Shown: positions 1 to 14,199, numbered from the stretch's first letter. The stretch: DNA of 64,000 nucleotides from Epiperipatus broadwayi (GCA_028023455.1 JAQFVV010006246.1:1353501-1417500), one strand, 5' to 3'. Notes: generated by a model from the letters alone, not told the origin. Numbers and translations: made by a program.

Positions 1-1570
1 TTTGACTCTGTTATACCCACTGTCCTACTCCAGACTCTCCTTGATTATCAAGTCCCTGGCATCTATACCAGAATTATTGGTAATCTGCTTTTGAACAGAT
101 CTATCTTTATGTCACTGGATGGAAGACTGTCCAATGGTTTCAGACCTCATCTTTCCATTCCCCAGGGATCGCCACTCACCATTCTCTGCTTCATTACCTA
201 TACAAATCCTATGCTCAGAGAGATTGAGTGCAGACTCCCTGGAATTTTCGTGCTAGCCCTGAAACATCATGTACAACACATAACCTATATTGATGATGTC
301 ACCATCTTCCTCCCTGATAAAACACACCTTCCAACACACACAAATCATTGATAAATATTCAAAGAAACTAAATCTGAACATCAACTACAGTAAGTCCTCC
401 ATGTGGAAAATCAGAACTGGCTCAGTGATTCCGTCAAGCTTTACAGCTGAGCCGCAACTCTTCCTCGGTTTTCCTATGGCCAAGTTCAGACTTGCTATGG
501 CAAAAGATATCCAACACTCCATCTTGGAAAAAACTAGCAAAGTGGTTTGATCTTTATCCTGAATCTCTCTTTCCCTGCCGGGCAAAGTAGCCCTTCTCAA
601 CATGCTGGTGTTTCTGAGATTGAATTATTATCTTCCCATAATTAAACCCACTAAAGCATTTCAGTTGTCAATGAACTCACTGTGTTCAAAGCTCATGTGG
701 AGTGGAAAGATCGTTGCCATCAGCATCTGTAAGATGCAAATGCCCAGAGAGTTAAATGGACTTGGATTGCACTCTGTTTTAACAATCTATTTACAGAAGG
801 CAATTGCAGTTCTACGTGCAATTCACTTAAAACAGCCAGAACTAAACCTAGCCACTCCAGTGGAACCTACAGACACCCCGCCACCTCTTGCTAGCAGATG
901 GGCCACAATTATTTGGTTACATGTCACCAAGCTGATAAATCTATCTAAAACCTCTTTTGAAGGTAAAATAACCTACTGGCAGGCCTGAACATAGACAATA
1001 AACTATTGCTTAAAAAATTGAAGAACTGGTTTGTTGAACCAAAATACACAGACTTTATCTTAAAGCTCAACATCTTGTCCTTACCCACTAACCATTTCTT
1101 AGTATGGAAAAGAGGATTCGCCAAAATCAATCCTCAATGCCAGCTATGTAATACTGCCGATGAAATCATCCAACATTTACTTTATAATTGTCCGTTTCTT
1201 TTCCAAATCAGAAACTTCATCACAGAGAAAGTTACATCTGACATCGGAGAAGCTTTAAATATCCAGAATGCCATCAAGACAGGAATTTTTTCTCTTATCC
1301 GATTCTCTGTCTTCCTTACCTTTGCAGTCTGGTTGACCAGATGCGAATGTGTTTTCCGTCATTCAGGATCTGCAGTCACAGAGACCTTTATAAGTCTTGT
1401 CAAGAGCATAAGTGCCAAGGACCGGCTGCTTGCACCAGAATGGTTATACAAAAAGACTTGGTCCAGGATTGATCTACCAAGCATTTGATCTTATAAACTT
1501 TTGCAATCAGTCATGCAGTATATCATGTATGAAAACAGTATCATGAAACCATGTAAACTTTTTAAAAAAA
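1..1570 (+). mobile_element. LINE (non-LTR retrotransposon), 3' part of broken reverse-transcriptase ORF
   Basis: Remnant of a non-LTR retrotransposon polyprotein, cut by the window start. At 91-351 the RT palm is visible: a PQGSPLT motif (motif B) and an intact YIDD catalytic motif at 286-297. Reading then shifts frame (290-550), meets a stop at 548-550, resumes at 602-988 and changes frame again at 1006-1488. The last segment holds a C-x2-C-x8-H-x4-C cluster (residues 45, 48, 57, 62 of that ORF), the zinc-knuckle-like module found at the C terminus of many LINE ORF2 proteins. The segment with the words MWSGK and NGLGL resembles the C-terminal region of L1/Tx1-type elements; this clade placement is tentative. 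After the stop at 1488 there is a short 3' tail ending in A/T runs near 1560-1590. The frameshifts and stop mean it is dead. Two further copies of the same family lie at 28.5 and 57 kb, also on the + strand. Confidence 0.85.
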
Positions 1571-1589
1571 AAAGTTTTTTTTTTTTACA

Positions 1590-2098
1590 ATAACTAACTC
1601 TCTTTCTTCATGATATATATAAAACAAAGCTATCCATATCTCCAAATTAATTAATTAATTAAAATTTAAAAAAAATTCTTTTCTTTATTATCTAAGAAGA
1701 ATCTTACTGATTATAATCTTAATGCAATTTAATTTTGACATTTTACTAATTGTATTTCTTAATTAAATTCTGCATATCTTTGATTTTATCTGATGCACAT
1801 GTTTTAACACCTTTTCCCCAAATAATTATAAAATTAGAATCTAATTTATACATTCTTTTGATCTCAATTAGATTTTTAATTAATTAATTAAAAAGTTAAA
1901 CTTTCTTAGCTGATTTGAAACCCCATCTTTTGTTTTTACACATACCAACTCATAATAAAACTTACATTTTAATAATAAAATTACATTTTTATACATTAAT
2001 TTTTTTAAAAATCTTAATATTTTCAACTTAATATCAAAATATATATATGAAGCAGATATATTTACGATATATATATATGACTGCTTTAATATATATAT
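1590..2098. other. AT-rich stretch, no gene seen
   Basis: Very AT-rich sequence with repeated TTAATTAATTAA words and (AT)n runs at about 2038-2107. I see no ORF, splice pattern or RNA gene. Confidence 0.6.
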
Positions 2099-3154
2099 AT
2101 ATATATGTAAACTTATAAATAAATATTAGAAAATACAGTGATTAAAATTTGTTAAAAAGAACAAAAATATATAAACTCACTTAGGAACCTTTCAACTATT
2201 TTTGTAGGTTTTGTCAATTAATACTTTGAAAGATTAACTTTCCCATAATCTTAATGTTTGCTGCCTGCCTATTGATTAAATCTTGCTTGTATTCATATAT
2301 TAACATAGCTTCCTTGATTTTTTTTTTTAAGTATTATTTCTTTCAGTTTGCAACATTTTACGTTATTACAATTGAAATTAAAACAATATATATATACATG
2401 ATTTATTATGGTCATAAAAAACAGAAACTGATAAATTTATCATTATCTTTAGAATTTTGTTTGTATTTTGAACTCTTTTTTAATAACAAAGTGCTCTTTT
2501 GTGTTTTTCTCCAATGTGCATCTCGACTCACTTATATATCAACTACCCCACTTACACATCCATTTTTAAATGTTAAAATTTTTATTTGCAAATAAGGTTT
2601 TATCTTTACAGTTATTTATTAATTTATTTAATGTAGGTGGTACATAAAATGCAATATCACATATACCTTTATAAATTTTTTTTATGAAACTTGCCTGTTT
2701 ATTCGAAATATATGGTGTTGATATCTAAATTTTATTATCAGAAGAATTAACATCATTATTAATCTTATTTTTATTTTTGTATTTATATTTTGAATTAAAT
2801 TTTTTAATTTAATTCAAAATTCTAAAGATAATAATTTATCAGCTTCTGTTTTTTATGACCATAATAAATTATGTATATATGGTTTTAATTTCATTTATAA
2901 TAATGTAAAAATATTGCAAATTGAAAGAAATAATACTAAAAGAAAAATCAAGGAAGCTATGTTAGTATATAAACACAAGCAAGACATAATCAATAGGCAG
3001 GCAGCAAATGTTACAATCATGGAATTATGGAAAGTTGACCAAGACTACAAGGATAGCTGGAAGCACTCCTAAGTGACATTTATATTTTTTGTTTTCTTTT
3101 AACAAATTTTAATTATTGTAATTTCTAATATTTATTTATATGTTTACATATATT
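2099..3154. repeat. Large fold-back (inverted) repeat, arms about 350 bp
   Basis: The left arm (about 2099-2460) is matched in reverse complement by the right arm (about 2811-3154). Matching landmarks include the words around 'gtttgctgcctgcctattgatt' on the left and 'aatcaataggcaggcagcaaa' on the right, and 'tttattatggtcataaaaaa' on the left against its reverse complement near 2850. The arms diverge by substitutions and indels; the right arm carries an extra segment near 3035-3075. The loop of about 350 bp contains a smaller perfect palindrome at about 2787-2820. The single long ORF in the left arm (2254-2595) has low-complexity composition and is not credible. It could be a fold-back or MITE-type element or an old inverted duplication. 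No target-site duplication was recognised. Confidence 0.8.
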
Positions 3155-3900
3155 ATTTTGAAGAAATACAGACATTAATTTGTAGTATTATATATATATA
3201 TATAATAAAGTTTGATATCTGTATTCGTTTTGATTATTCAATGTTATATAGTTGATAAAGACAACAAAGTGTATAGTCGAAAGTACTTCTAAAAGAATAT
3301 AATTTATGTAAATTGTACTGTATTTTGATATATATATATATATTGTACCTATATTGATATAGGCACATACAATTTTATCTAAAATTATATTATTAAAATA
3401 ATCGTTCATAAAAAAAAACATAAAATTAAACGTTGAAGAGTTTATTGCAGTTTGTTTTAGAAAAGGATAAGAATCAAATAGTTTTCTAGCATTAGTTTTG
3501 AAATAAAAAAGCTACAATTAATTAATCAGAAGGGGAGAGGGGTGTTTCATTAGAGAAATTAAACTAAGGGTTATAAAAGTAAGTAAAGAGTTTTTATTAG
3601 TATTCGTAAAAATATAATTTAAAAAGTTAAAACATACAAATCTCTTTTCATTCAAGTTTAATTAAAGAAAAAAATAATGTTAAAACTAATATATGTGCGA
3701 TTGTCAACAATAGAATAAATGTTATTATAAATAAATGAAAGTTAAAGAAGATTATCATTAAAAAACATGGCAATGACTATTAGATATTAATTAATATAAA
3801 ACAATATGTTTTGCATGGCTATTACTAATTAAGCAATCTTTCAAAACACATTTATCAAATGATTATCACTGGAATTTTGACAACAGATCTTTGAAGGAGA
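3155..3900. other. AT-rich stretch, no gene seen
   Basis: AT-rich sequence with (AT)n microsatellites near 3190 and 3331-3343. The ORF on the minus strand here is low-complexity Ile/Tyr/Asn and I do not support it. Confidence 0.55.
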
Positions 3901-3925
3901 TATTACAATGACAACACGTCGCAGG

Positions 3926-4120
3926 TATAAATAGACTTGATTTTTATCGGACAATAGTTCAGTTCACAAAGTAATTGAGCAGTGCAGTTCACAAATTAAT
4001 TGAATCAGTTGAGTTAATTATATCCAGAAACAAAATGCAGTGCTGAGAAGATTTTGTGAATTCATGCCTCTCCACAGCCTAAAAAGTCTGATGAAAACAG
4101 CAAGATCTGCCCGTGAAATA
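3926..4120 (+). promoter_or_regulatory. TATA-like box followed by a short tandem motif and a short ORF
   Basis: A good TATA-box word (TATAAATA, 3926-3933) lies in less AT-rich sequence. About 25-30 bp downstream is an initiator-like 'ttcagttc', followed by two near-copies of a roughly 30-bp unit ('agttcacaaagtaattgagc' and 'agttcacaaattaattgaat', about 3958-4012). An open frame on the + strand then runs to a TAA near 4129, containing a methionine-started stretch beginning MPLHSLKSLMK. A minus-strand ORF of 110 codons overlaps (4018-4350). I recognise neither protein. Promoter function is inferred from sequence shape only. Confidence 0.25.
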
Positions 4121-4379
4121 ATGTCAACATAACAACTTAGAAAATCTCCATCAGTATTTAATTGTCTCCAATAGTAATAATTTTGAAACTCATCAAGGAA
4201 AAGTCCCAGCCGGCTGGAAGCATTCATAATGGAAACATTCACAATGGAAATATTCTCACCGAAAGCAGCCACCAAAGAGAACCAAAATTGTACGTCTATA
4301 TTCAAAAGCCTAGGTAAAAACATTTGCTTATACTGTAATAGCCATTGCATTGCATAAATTCGTACGAATCTTTTAAGAG

Positions 4380-6475
4380 TCTAATTATATGAACTCTATA
4401 TCATACATAAATGAACTATTGATGAGTGTGATTAAATTTCAAATGCTATGTAGTCCTTTATTATCATTATTATGTGTGTGCATGAGTTAATATGTGCGTG
4501 ATCCTTATATCAATACTATTAGTCAAAGTAGATAAATTCCCAGTGTTCTGTTATGAAAATATTCAAGAATATTTAAACTATTTAGAATGTTAATTTAAAA
4601 TATGCGTGTGTTTTATTAGAAGTATAAAATGTTTAAATTTAGTAAATAAATGTTAGTTAATAAATTATCTTTCAAATTAAACTTTATTTGTCGGTCAATT
4701 CTTTTTATCAATTCTTTTAACCACTAATTATGTATAATCTATTAGTGATTACAAACAACTGAGCTAGTCGTGGATTTAGCCATTGAGTTAGTGGCCATTG
4801 CTCAAAGTGCATTATTTATTCATCCTTGAATAGATAGCTGGCGCCCGTGTTTATACACAAACAAAAAAAAAGTGCTTTGGACTTGTTGTTGAACTCAACA
4901 GTCAAGAAGAAGTTATGTCCTGGAAATGTAACTCTAGTTATATATTTTATAGCTATCATTTGGGCATACATACTTTCCGAGTATGTTCTTCTCTGCCTAA
5001 GAGGCCGGTGTTTCGAATGTACATATTCGAGAACAGTTCAATATATATATATATATTGTACCATTTATTTATATATAATGCACAAAGATATTGGCATTTG
5101 GTAAAAGCTAAAAGAAAAAGTAAATTTAGCAATCTTTTAAAAGACACATTTTAGATTTTTTTTAGTTAGTATAAGTTATTTTTTTAAAACATACAGTGAA
5201 AGCTAATTTTGTTGTTTCAAATTATTACTTTAAAAATAAAAGGTAAAATTGGAAAGAATAAAAAAACATGCAGATTACTAATCCAGATAAACTAAAAAAA
5301 AAAGAGAATTCCACATGCAGATTTCAATTAGAAAATCTTTATAACTCCAATTAAAGATGGTGGAATTATGTTAAAAAAAGGCTTTGTAACTTAAATTTAA
5401 GAAAGAATGTACAAGGTAAAGAAAATAGATGCACAGAGAAGTCTAAAAATGGATCGCAAATATAAAAGGTCAAAAAAACTTAAAACTGGGTCTTTGTCTT
5501 TTCCTTGACCAGCAGCTTTCATTAGGTCTGGATAGAGAAAACATCCTATCCCAGAATACTCATATGCAGGACTACCATTACTCATATGCTGAGGTGAATT
5601 GTCATGCAGAGTGGAAACGATGTGTTTACAGATAATTTTCATCATATGTCACTCAGAAAAACCATCGAGTCTAGTCCTAGTCATTAGGATGGGCCAAGAA
5701 CCTACAAAAATGTTAACAGGGTAAAACTAGTTAACTTCAATGGGCTCTTCAGAACATGTACTACAAAACTTACCAGTAAGATTATTCATATCCAGATTGT
5801 GACTAAATTAAGAATTTGCAAGTAATTCTTCCTATAAACTTATAATATACTACTAATAGAGACACTTGTGGATTTATTATTCAAAGAACTTCCTGGAAGA
5901 AACTTACAAAATGAACTTTAATTGTTAAACTATTTTAGTTAGGTGATTAATGTCTGGATTAGTGTATAGTCTTTCCAATTAATTAGTAATTTATCTTTAA
6001 AATATTTTAATTTGTTTGAATAAAATATTTTACTTTTATCAACTTTTCATTGCTCATTAGTAATGATAGTTATTAAATTTATTAATATTAGTTAATTGTG
6101 TGATAAATATGTAATTTACCTTTGCCAATATTTGTTAATTAAGCCCCATGTGTAATATTCTCTGATAAATAACTAAGTTGTGGGAAATCAAAAGCCCAAT
6201 CCTTTAAATTATTTTCTTCTTAATTTACAATGTGTGGCACGATGGATTTTAGTGCATTCTTGAATGAATCCTGGCACCCTTATTAAAATAAGTAAAAGGC
6301 TGATTCCACAAACAGTGTAGGTCATAATAATTAGTAGGCCAGTTAATCAGGAAATATAGCTATGTTTTTGGAAATAAGAACAAGTTATTTCTCTTTCTCC
6401 ATATCTCGATTAACTTTTATTTTATAGTGCATAAAAGAAGGCCTACCAGAAATACCAAAATGTGAAAAACGTTAC

Positions 6476-6507
<32 letters not shown>

Positions 6508-7273
6508 ACATCTATAACTCATATGTTGAAGTAATTATTTTAAAAATATTATAGATAAAATATGGTATAACTTATTGCAATAATAACTACACTTTTAAAT
6601 AGTGTAACTACACTTTTAAATAGTGTAATGTGGTGTAGAATGCTCTTGTATATTCAGTCCTTTTTTTAACATTTATTATTTTTTATTAAAATATTTTATT
6701 TAAAATTTAAAGTCTTTGAATATGTTTATTTTTTAATGCATTGTTAGTACTAATATATCATATTAATTAGATATTAATGTACTAATTGCATGTGTCATAG
6801 TTAATTACCATAGGATATAATTAATACATCATGTGGAATAGATTGATCATGTGATAATTATGATGCTATACTTTTAATGTTATATCTGGCAATCATAATA
6901 ATTTTAATTATTAAATTATTTTGAGACTGAACAGTAAAGAAATGGTAAAAGAAGTTAGATATCAATAATTTTCAATAGTGATTAATATATGATAGAAAAT
7001 AGTCAAGGTTAGTTACTTACATATATGTTTTATGCATAAATAATTATCAATAAACTAGAAGTAACCATGTTAATTTTGTTTAAGCATTCTCCTAATTATT
7101 CAAACCTTATTTGTTTATAAATCTGTTTCAATTCAAAATTTGTAATATATTATTTAATTACCATTCACTTGGAATTATTACAGTATGTACTGTCATATAT
7201 AATTTTTAAATTTAGTTGTAAAATAATATTTAAACAAATTAAAATGTGCTTGTATTATTTATTTATTTTGTAG
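4380..7273. other. AT-rich stretch upstream of the first visible CUB exon
   Basis: Mostly AT-rich, with a (TA)n(TG)n microsatellite at about 6476-6508. A + strand ORF at 4847-5104 has one hydrophobic, membrane-like segment (around residues 24-48) and several Cys, but no splice context or homology I recognise. A minus-strand ORF at 5397-5645 has coding-like composition in its first 55 residues and is otherwise unrecognised. Both are weak. A 5' exon of the CUB gene ending in phase 1 is expected upstream of 7274, but I could not find it. Confidence 0.4.
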
Positions 7274-7468
7274 TCTGTGGTGGACATTTAACTTCACTTA
7301 CTGGATATTTTCAATCACCAAACTTTGCCATTGATGATATGCACAATGATACTCATTGTGAATGGTTTATTAGTGATAAAGAACATGGCTTTTCTTCAAT
7401 AGTTGTTCAATTTTTTTATTTTTACCTGGATAAAGACTGTTCAATCAATACTTTGGAAATCAAAATCA
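7274..7468 (+). CDS. CUB domain exon, first half of CUB-a (cubilin-like tandem-CUB gene)
   Basis: An internal exon of an extracellular CUB-domain protein. A polypyrimidine/AG acceptor ends at 7273 and a GTAAGT donor starts at 7469. The exon is 195 bp and enters and leaves in phase 1, the usual arrangement for exons of shuffled extracellular modules. It encodes 64 full codons starting CGGHLTSLTGYFQSPNF, the CUB opening (CGG...G.f.SPN), then HCEW (second Cys and the conserved aromatic), the beta-strand run and FYLDKDC (third Cys), ending near LEIKI. The residues match the N-terminal 60% of a CUB module. The rest is supplied by the exon at 33578, giving about 114 residues in total, normal for CUB. 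CUB modules bind protein ligands, often with calcium. The surrounding sequence is intronic. Naming it cubilin-like is inference from tandem CUBs with almost no linker. Confidence 0.88.
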
Positions 7469-9039
7469 GTAAGTTATATTTAACATTCATCTTTCAACTA
7501 ATCATAAGAAATGAAAATTTCACCACAAATGCCGTTTTAATATTTATGCTTAAAAATATGATTGATGATTTAATAGTCATTTTCTAGATTCATTAAATTT
7601 TAGAAAAATCTTAACGCATCTAAAATGTGATGCATCTAAAATTACTTTATCACTTTTAAAATATAGACAAATAAATTGAAAAATAAAGAAAAAATAAAAT
7701 ATTTCCTGTGATGCAATATATTATTATTATATAAATAAATAGTGCATCTTTTATCAAAATTTATTATTAATTTCATATTTATAAAAATGCTTTATGACTA
7801 TTTAATAAAGAATAAAATTTATCAGATTTTCAGATAAACAATTATCAATTAGAGCTAGCACTAAATTTTGTCATTGCTTAAATGGAAAAGAATCTTTAGC
7901 AGTTTTACTTTAAAAAAAATAGTGTTCATAGAAAGTAATAGTAAAAATGAATTTTCATAAAGGCAAAATTAATGTCTTGTTACACAATCATATTGCTGGA
8001 GCTGATCGTTACTGACAGAAGTTATAAAATCACTGAATGTAAGGACTACAGAGGGGTCCAATAAACTCCACTACTGAAGGTACCAAAATAGGCCTAGGGA
8101 CTATATAGACCACATCGGCTTAATTATAATTTATGCATGCCTCGCTGGCCATGCATTTTGTAAGTAATAATATTGATATGTACAAATTATAAATATAATA
8201 AGTATTGTGGTAATATCTTAGGTATTATTAGTAACTTGCGGTAATAAAGTCAGTATTTACTTATAAAACCTTGATTCCGAATTATATTTATTTCTGTTTG
8301 TCAGTCCACTTTTCCCCAGCTGTAATACTCCTGGTGGTGTGCATAACATAAATATAGAAGACAACAGTGATTTAATATAATTTATATTATCTTATAAGAA
8401 CTAGACTATTTTTTTATGTAATATTTTCATTTTAAAACTTCACTCAATTTTAAAATAAATAAGTTTCTCTGTAATAGAAATTAAAATATTTTAATTTCAA
8501 GAGTAAAACCCTAACATTAATTTATTCCATAAAACATCTACTTTATAAATACACATTTCACATGATTTAATTAAAAGATATTACATGTGTGTAAATGCAT
8601 TTATATGTGTGTACTTATAAATAATATTGAGATGTTTCATTATAACAATAATTGCTTAGTAAATTTTCGTAAAACAATATCTCGAGTGAATCAAATATAG
8701 CAACGGTGGACTTTACAAATCACATGGAAACAAAAGAGATAATAAGCAGATCATTAAAAGAAAAAAGATTTTTCTTTTTCGTTCTTTTAGAAAAAGTGTA
8801 TTATTTTCATATATAGATATTGCTTATTACAAAAGAAAAAGTTTCATAATGATAAAAAAAACTTTGTATTATAAGGAAGATGTACTTATTCAAAACTTAT
8901 ATGTTAAAGAAAAACCTAAAAAAAAATGTACAGCTAAAAAGCGAGTTAACATCTGTTCCGAACAAGTTTAAATCCAAATTAAAGCTCAGTAATAATTGGA
9001 ATGCGATTAACACCTTACCCTAAAGGGATTTATTTACTT

Positions 9040-9420
9040 CTTGTCATATCTGACCTTGTCTTTAGGAGTAAACTATTTCAGATTCCTTACCTGATTGGCT
9101 AGCACCCAGTTACTATCCAAAGGGATTAAAACCTTCATTGGGGTCTGTGCACCAAGTCTGCATGTTTCCAGTAAGGTAGGGGATCTGCCTTTAAATAGTC
9201 AGCTTTTTGGAGGCAAGGCAGAGAGCAATTACTTCTGTCAACCTGAACGACTGAACATGCTCTCCATTAAACCCTTTACCATCAGCAAGGGTAGTATCTC
9301 TTCTCATTATTGTGACATCCATACAATGAGACAACTCCACCTATGGATGGGAAACTGTTACATCTGAATTAGAGATTATACAAGGCAATCTAAATGATTA
9401 GTCTGCCTCATGAACTCTGG
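9040..9420. other. Less AT-rich island of unknown nature
   Basis: A stretch noticeably richer in G and C than its surroundings, adjoining the repeat that follows. A 90-codon ORF at 9095-9367 (+) has no motif that I recognise, no splice context and no relative in the window. It may be the body of the same mobile element that carries the repeats at 9.4-10.2 kb. Confidence 0.3.
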
Positions 9421-10205
9421 TAAGACTCTTCCTCGGGGTGGCCTTTGATCATTCCATCATCAGATTTTCAATTGGATGGATGGTTGAAGAGTTGAGGTGT
9501 GGAGTGGATTGAAGCCTGTCCATTAAAGTATGAAGATTGGCTATCTTAATATATATCTGAACACTTCTAGCATATATGTGTAGAGATGATAATCTGAACC
9601 AACTGATAATTGCTGGTTTAGCATGAAATACATATATTGGTGATTATTTATATTTTTGACATATATGTGTTCAAGTGTATGAGTATTATGAGATGGAGTG
9701 GAGAGTGGTGAGTCATGTTTGAAAGTCTGTGCTCATATACCCTATATATTACATGTATAGATACAGCTATATAACAAGCTTGTATACATAGTAGAGATGT
9801 CTGCCCATCCCTTGTATATGTATTAAATGGATTATATCTTGTACATGAGGGGTCAGATTGACTTTAGGTCAATATAGGTGTGATGAGAATCTTGGCCTCA
9901 GGGTGGCTTTGAGCATTCCATCATCAGATTTTCAATTGGATGGGTGGTTGAAGAGTTGGAGTGTGGAGTGGATTGAACCATGTCCATTAAAATATGAAGA
10001 TTGGCTACCTTAATATATATCTGAGCACTTATAGCATATATGTGTAGAGATGATAATCTGAACCAACTGACGACTGTTAGTTTAGCATGAAATGCATATA
10101 TTGGTGATTATTTATCTTTTCAACATATGTGTGTTCAAGTATATCTATGTTATGAGATGGAGTGGAGAATGGTGGGTCATGTGAAAGTCTGTGCTCATAT
10201 ACTCT
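9420..10205. repeat. Two direct copies of a roughly 320-bp repeat, period about 465 bp
   Basis: Copy 1 (about 9420-9735) and copy 2 (about 9888-10205) share long words such as 'cattccatcatcagattttc', 'gtgtagagatgataatctga' and 'aagtctgtgctcatata', with scattered substitutions. Between them is about 150 bp of different sequence. No protein coding potential is evident. This could be a tandem duplication within a larger unknown element, or two insertions of one family. Confidence 0.85.
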
Positions 10206-13200
10206 ATATAGTAAATAAATAAAACAGTTTTTAAAAAGAAAAAAGACAAAAGTATTTCTATTGAATTTTTTTATATCTGAAAGATTGTTGTATAACATAG
10301 TAATGAAACAGCTAAAACTTTACTCTGATTATATAGGGAAGACACTGATGAATTAGTTTTAGAACTAATTTTCTCACTCATTTTAATATGATTATTTTAT
10401 TTTTTTATGAGGATATATATACATGATATTGATACTTGTTCTTTTGCATCCTAAAAAGCTTTAGATAATATATTCAGACAGTCATTTGGGAGCAATCTTA
10501 ATTTATTCTGTTATCAGAATTTGGAATATAGTTTACATCTAACTTCAATTCCCATCTAAAAATCTTGATAATGCATCCACATGAGATATTTGACTCCAAT
10601 TGTAAGCTAAAAACAATTATGCTATTTCAATATTCAAGACTTCATGATCAAGTATAGATTTATTATTAGCTAATATTCGTAATTAAATTTTGTGATCTTT
10701 TAACCAATTTGAATTTTTTCTCATTCAAATAGTGTTGGAATTTTTTTAACTTCCTTATTCAATGGGTTATTTTTTCTCTTCTTTTGAATGTACAATGCAT
10801 AAGTTTGTAGACTTTTTTTCCCAGAAGTTCTGTTGGTTATAACTGTACTAAATTTATATATCAATGGGTTTAAGGTATATCAACAAGCATAGGAAAAAAG
10901 CCAATTTTTTGTTAATTTGGTTTGCATCAAAGATTATTTTCATGTCTTGTTTTTGATGTAAAAAAAATTATTAAAGCAAAAATGTAATGAATTTGAATGG
11001 TTCTTCTTATTCTAATTCTCATATTTACTTTTGTCCTTTTCTCAAAAGATTATATAGTCATCATACTACAAGAGATAGTGCACTTAGAAAGTGTATCATA
11101 AGGCTTTACTGGTCTCAGAACAACCTATAATTCTTTTATTAATATAAATATCTAATTATTCAACAAAGGTGAAAACCATTTTCCTTAAAAAAGAACTCTA
11201 TTTTCTAATTTTTTATATATACTTATTCACTTTTAATTTAACTCCAAAATGTTCTAATTTTCTGCATACTGTTGTCCATACTGTTGTATACTAATCATTA
11301 ATTTAATCTTTCTTCTAAAAGAAAATAGCTATAATTATTATATCATAAAATGAAATCATCCTTTCTTTTTTATCAATAATGCACATATTTAAACCTGAAA
11401 AATGTTAGAACCTGTTATGATTTTAAAAGGAAGTCTGTTATACTTTAGAGAAATGCTGAAGTGAATATATATTGGCCTTTTTCTCATTAAAATTTGATGA
11501 AAACCAGTGTTTAAATTTAGTTTAGTGGGAAAAAACTATTTTGCAATAAAACTAGAACTTTTTTTTTATTTTGTACCATATATCATTTTTTTAATACTTC
11601 TATTTATTTTGCTTTTAATTTTAGTTTACTTAATGCATTGGATTGCAAATCTATTAGATTGTGAATAGTAAGGAGGCATACAAAGGTGTTTTATCCTATT
11701 TTTTCTTTTTTTTTTTGGAAATTTTTCAAATTTTACTGAAGTAAAATTAATGTACGTTCTTTATAAATAAAATTTCTGCAATTTTGTCATTGTTTTTTAA
11801 AAAATTAAGTATTATAAGTTAACCAATATTCAGATAATCCAGAAAAAAAATACAAGATCCATGTTCATTAAGCAAACCAATAGTGTATATGAATTTGTCA
11901 CCATGGCTTTAATTTTTTTGGCCATGCCTCATAGTAAAAAGTAGTCTTGCAGACAATTAATAATTAATACATTTTAAAAGAAATTTTTGCTATCATTATT
12001 TATTTTTGATCACCAGTCACAACCACAAGTGAATTCCTTAGCAATTATCACACTTAAGTATCTTTTATATAAGAATTTTGATATTTTGTCTCTTTTTAAA
12101 GATTGAATAATAACAAAATTTGCACATTTAAAATTTTTTTCTGACAGACTTTGTGTTAGGAATTTGATGAATTATTTGTCATCTTTTTTTTCAGTCCAAT
12201 AATCAATAATGTTTTACATCTTTCTGCATCAAACTAGTCATTATTGTACTATTCATAAGCATTGCATTAAACCAAATGAACTATATGATATATAGGAATA
12301 ATGTATACATTTAAGCTGTTTTTATTCTAACAAAATTTTTAACCATCTTTATTTTAATAATATTACTGTTTATGTCTAATGTTTATAATTTAGTTACTAG
12401 TGTTTTTATTTTCATTTTTTAGCTACATCAGACCTTTTGTTATTCACTGTTATTAGTGATTCTCCCAATATATTCTTTATTTTCATGGATACAGAAATGT
12501 CTTAGAATTACACTTACATCATGATTTTTTTGCTCACCAAGTATAGTTTTTTTATACTTGTTTTGAGTTACTATATACTTCATTTTTGCACCAATTATCA
12601 CTACGTCTAACTTTGCTATTCTTTTTTTTTTTTTTGAATCATTTCAATGAATCTTAATTATTTGCAAATTTTATATTATTCAGCAACAATTGCTTGTCTG
12701 ACCTAAATTATTTTAGCGATCATTATTATTGATATTTTCTTAATTTAACATGTATCATCCCCCTCCAAATTTATGTTTTTACATGTGACTAAATGAATAT
12801 TACTAATAATTTTAATTTTGGTGAAGTCTATGAATTGTTCTATAAATATCTTGTGAGTAGTTTAACATATTAAAGCTTTTTATAGCATATACTAGTGTCA
12901 GTTAATAACTGTTGTCTCAATCAAAAACTGCTCATTCTCTATAATAATTGCTCTAAGAGTGCCCCCATAATTGAGGCATAGACACCATATTTGGCTAAAT
13001 AATGGAGAGCTACATCTATTTTTTTTTCATTTTTAGTTTGATGATTATTTTTAAAATGAAATCTAGATATATCAAGAAGAACATGGACTAAAATAATATA
13101 GTAAGCATATGAAACCTCAATTACAAGAATAGTCCTCAGATGTACTAATTTATAAAGTCAAATTTCAATCTCAAAGATATTTTGACTAAGCAAAAAAATA

Positions 13201-14199
13201 ATAATATTGCAAGTGTTAGCAATTTTATTATTAAAAAAAATATTTCTTGCATGTTGAATGATTTTAAAATTGCCTCTATCTTTCCCATTATATTCATTTA
13301 TTACAAAAATTCTAGATTAATAATTTTATATTTCCTTCTCTGAATGATCTAAACTGACATGTTTGAACATATACAGTAATCTTGCAGTCAAATAAATACA
13401 CATTTATATTTGTAATCAACTGTCAATTAGAAGTAAAATTATAAATACAGTATGATTAAATACAATTTAATATATGATTAAGTATAATTTAATATAACAT
13501 TTTAGTAATCAAACATAGTAAGATATACATTCAAAATTTCACCTAAGACTTAGAAAAATTACAATAATTATTTGTGTGATGTGTTTCCAACTCTAAATCT
13601 AATTGGAATCTTTGAAAATTAATTTGTGTGAATGCATCACTTTAAAATCATGTCTAGAGCTGTTAATGCTGTGTACTTTTTTTTTCGTTTAAAAGATGTA
13701 GATTTCTTCCAATCAGTAAATAAATAGTCCTCCAATTTGCTCAATCTCTGACATTTCATTGGCCAATAACTTAATTATTAAATTAAATGATAATTTAATT
13801 TCCAAAGTCATGCTATTAGATAATGTGTTTTTAATTTTTGTTTGTTCTCACATTTTTCATAAGTTGTTTTTCTTTAATTAAATTACTTTTTAATTAACAT
13901 AAAGTTCATTAATCAATGAGAACTATTTTTTATTATATTTACATATTATTTTTCATTTGTAAGTATATATATATAACAATTTCCATTTATATTTTTAACT
14001 AATAAATTTCTATTTTTTATATATATTTCATCTTCATTTCTTGATACTTTTCCCCCAATTTTTTATTAAAATTGTGAAAATACTAAATCTGCGCTTTATT
14101 TTCATTCCAGTTTTAATTTTGTATGCATCATAATTCAGAAAATTCTCAAATAAATTAGCCTTCAATCATTTCTATATTTAATGTTTTTGTATACTTATT

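Noticed and set aside
2254-2595. 113-codon ORF on + strand
   Set aside because: It lies in an arm of the fold-back repeat, has low-complexity Phe/Ile/Tyr/Lys composition, and is not open in the other arm.
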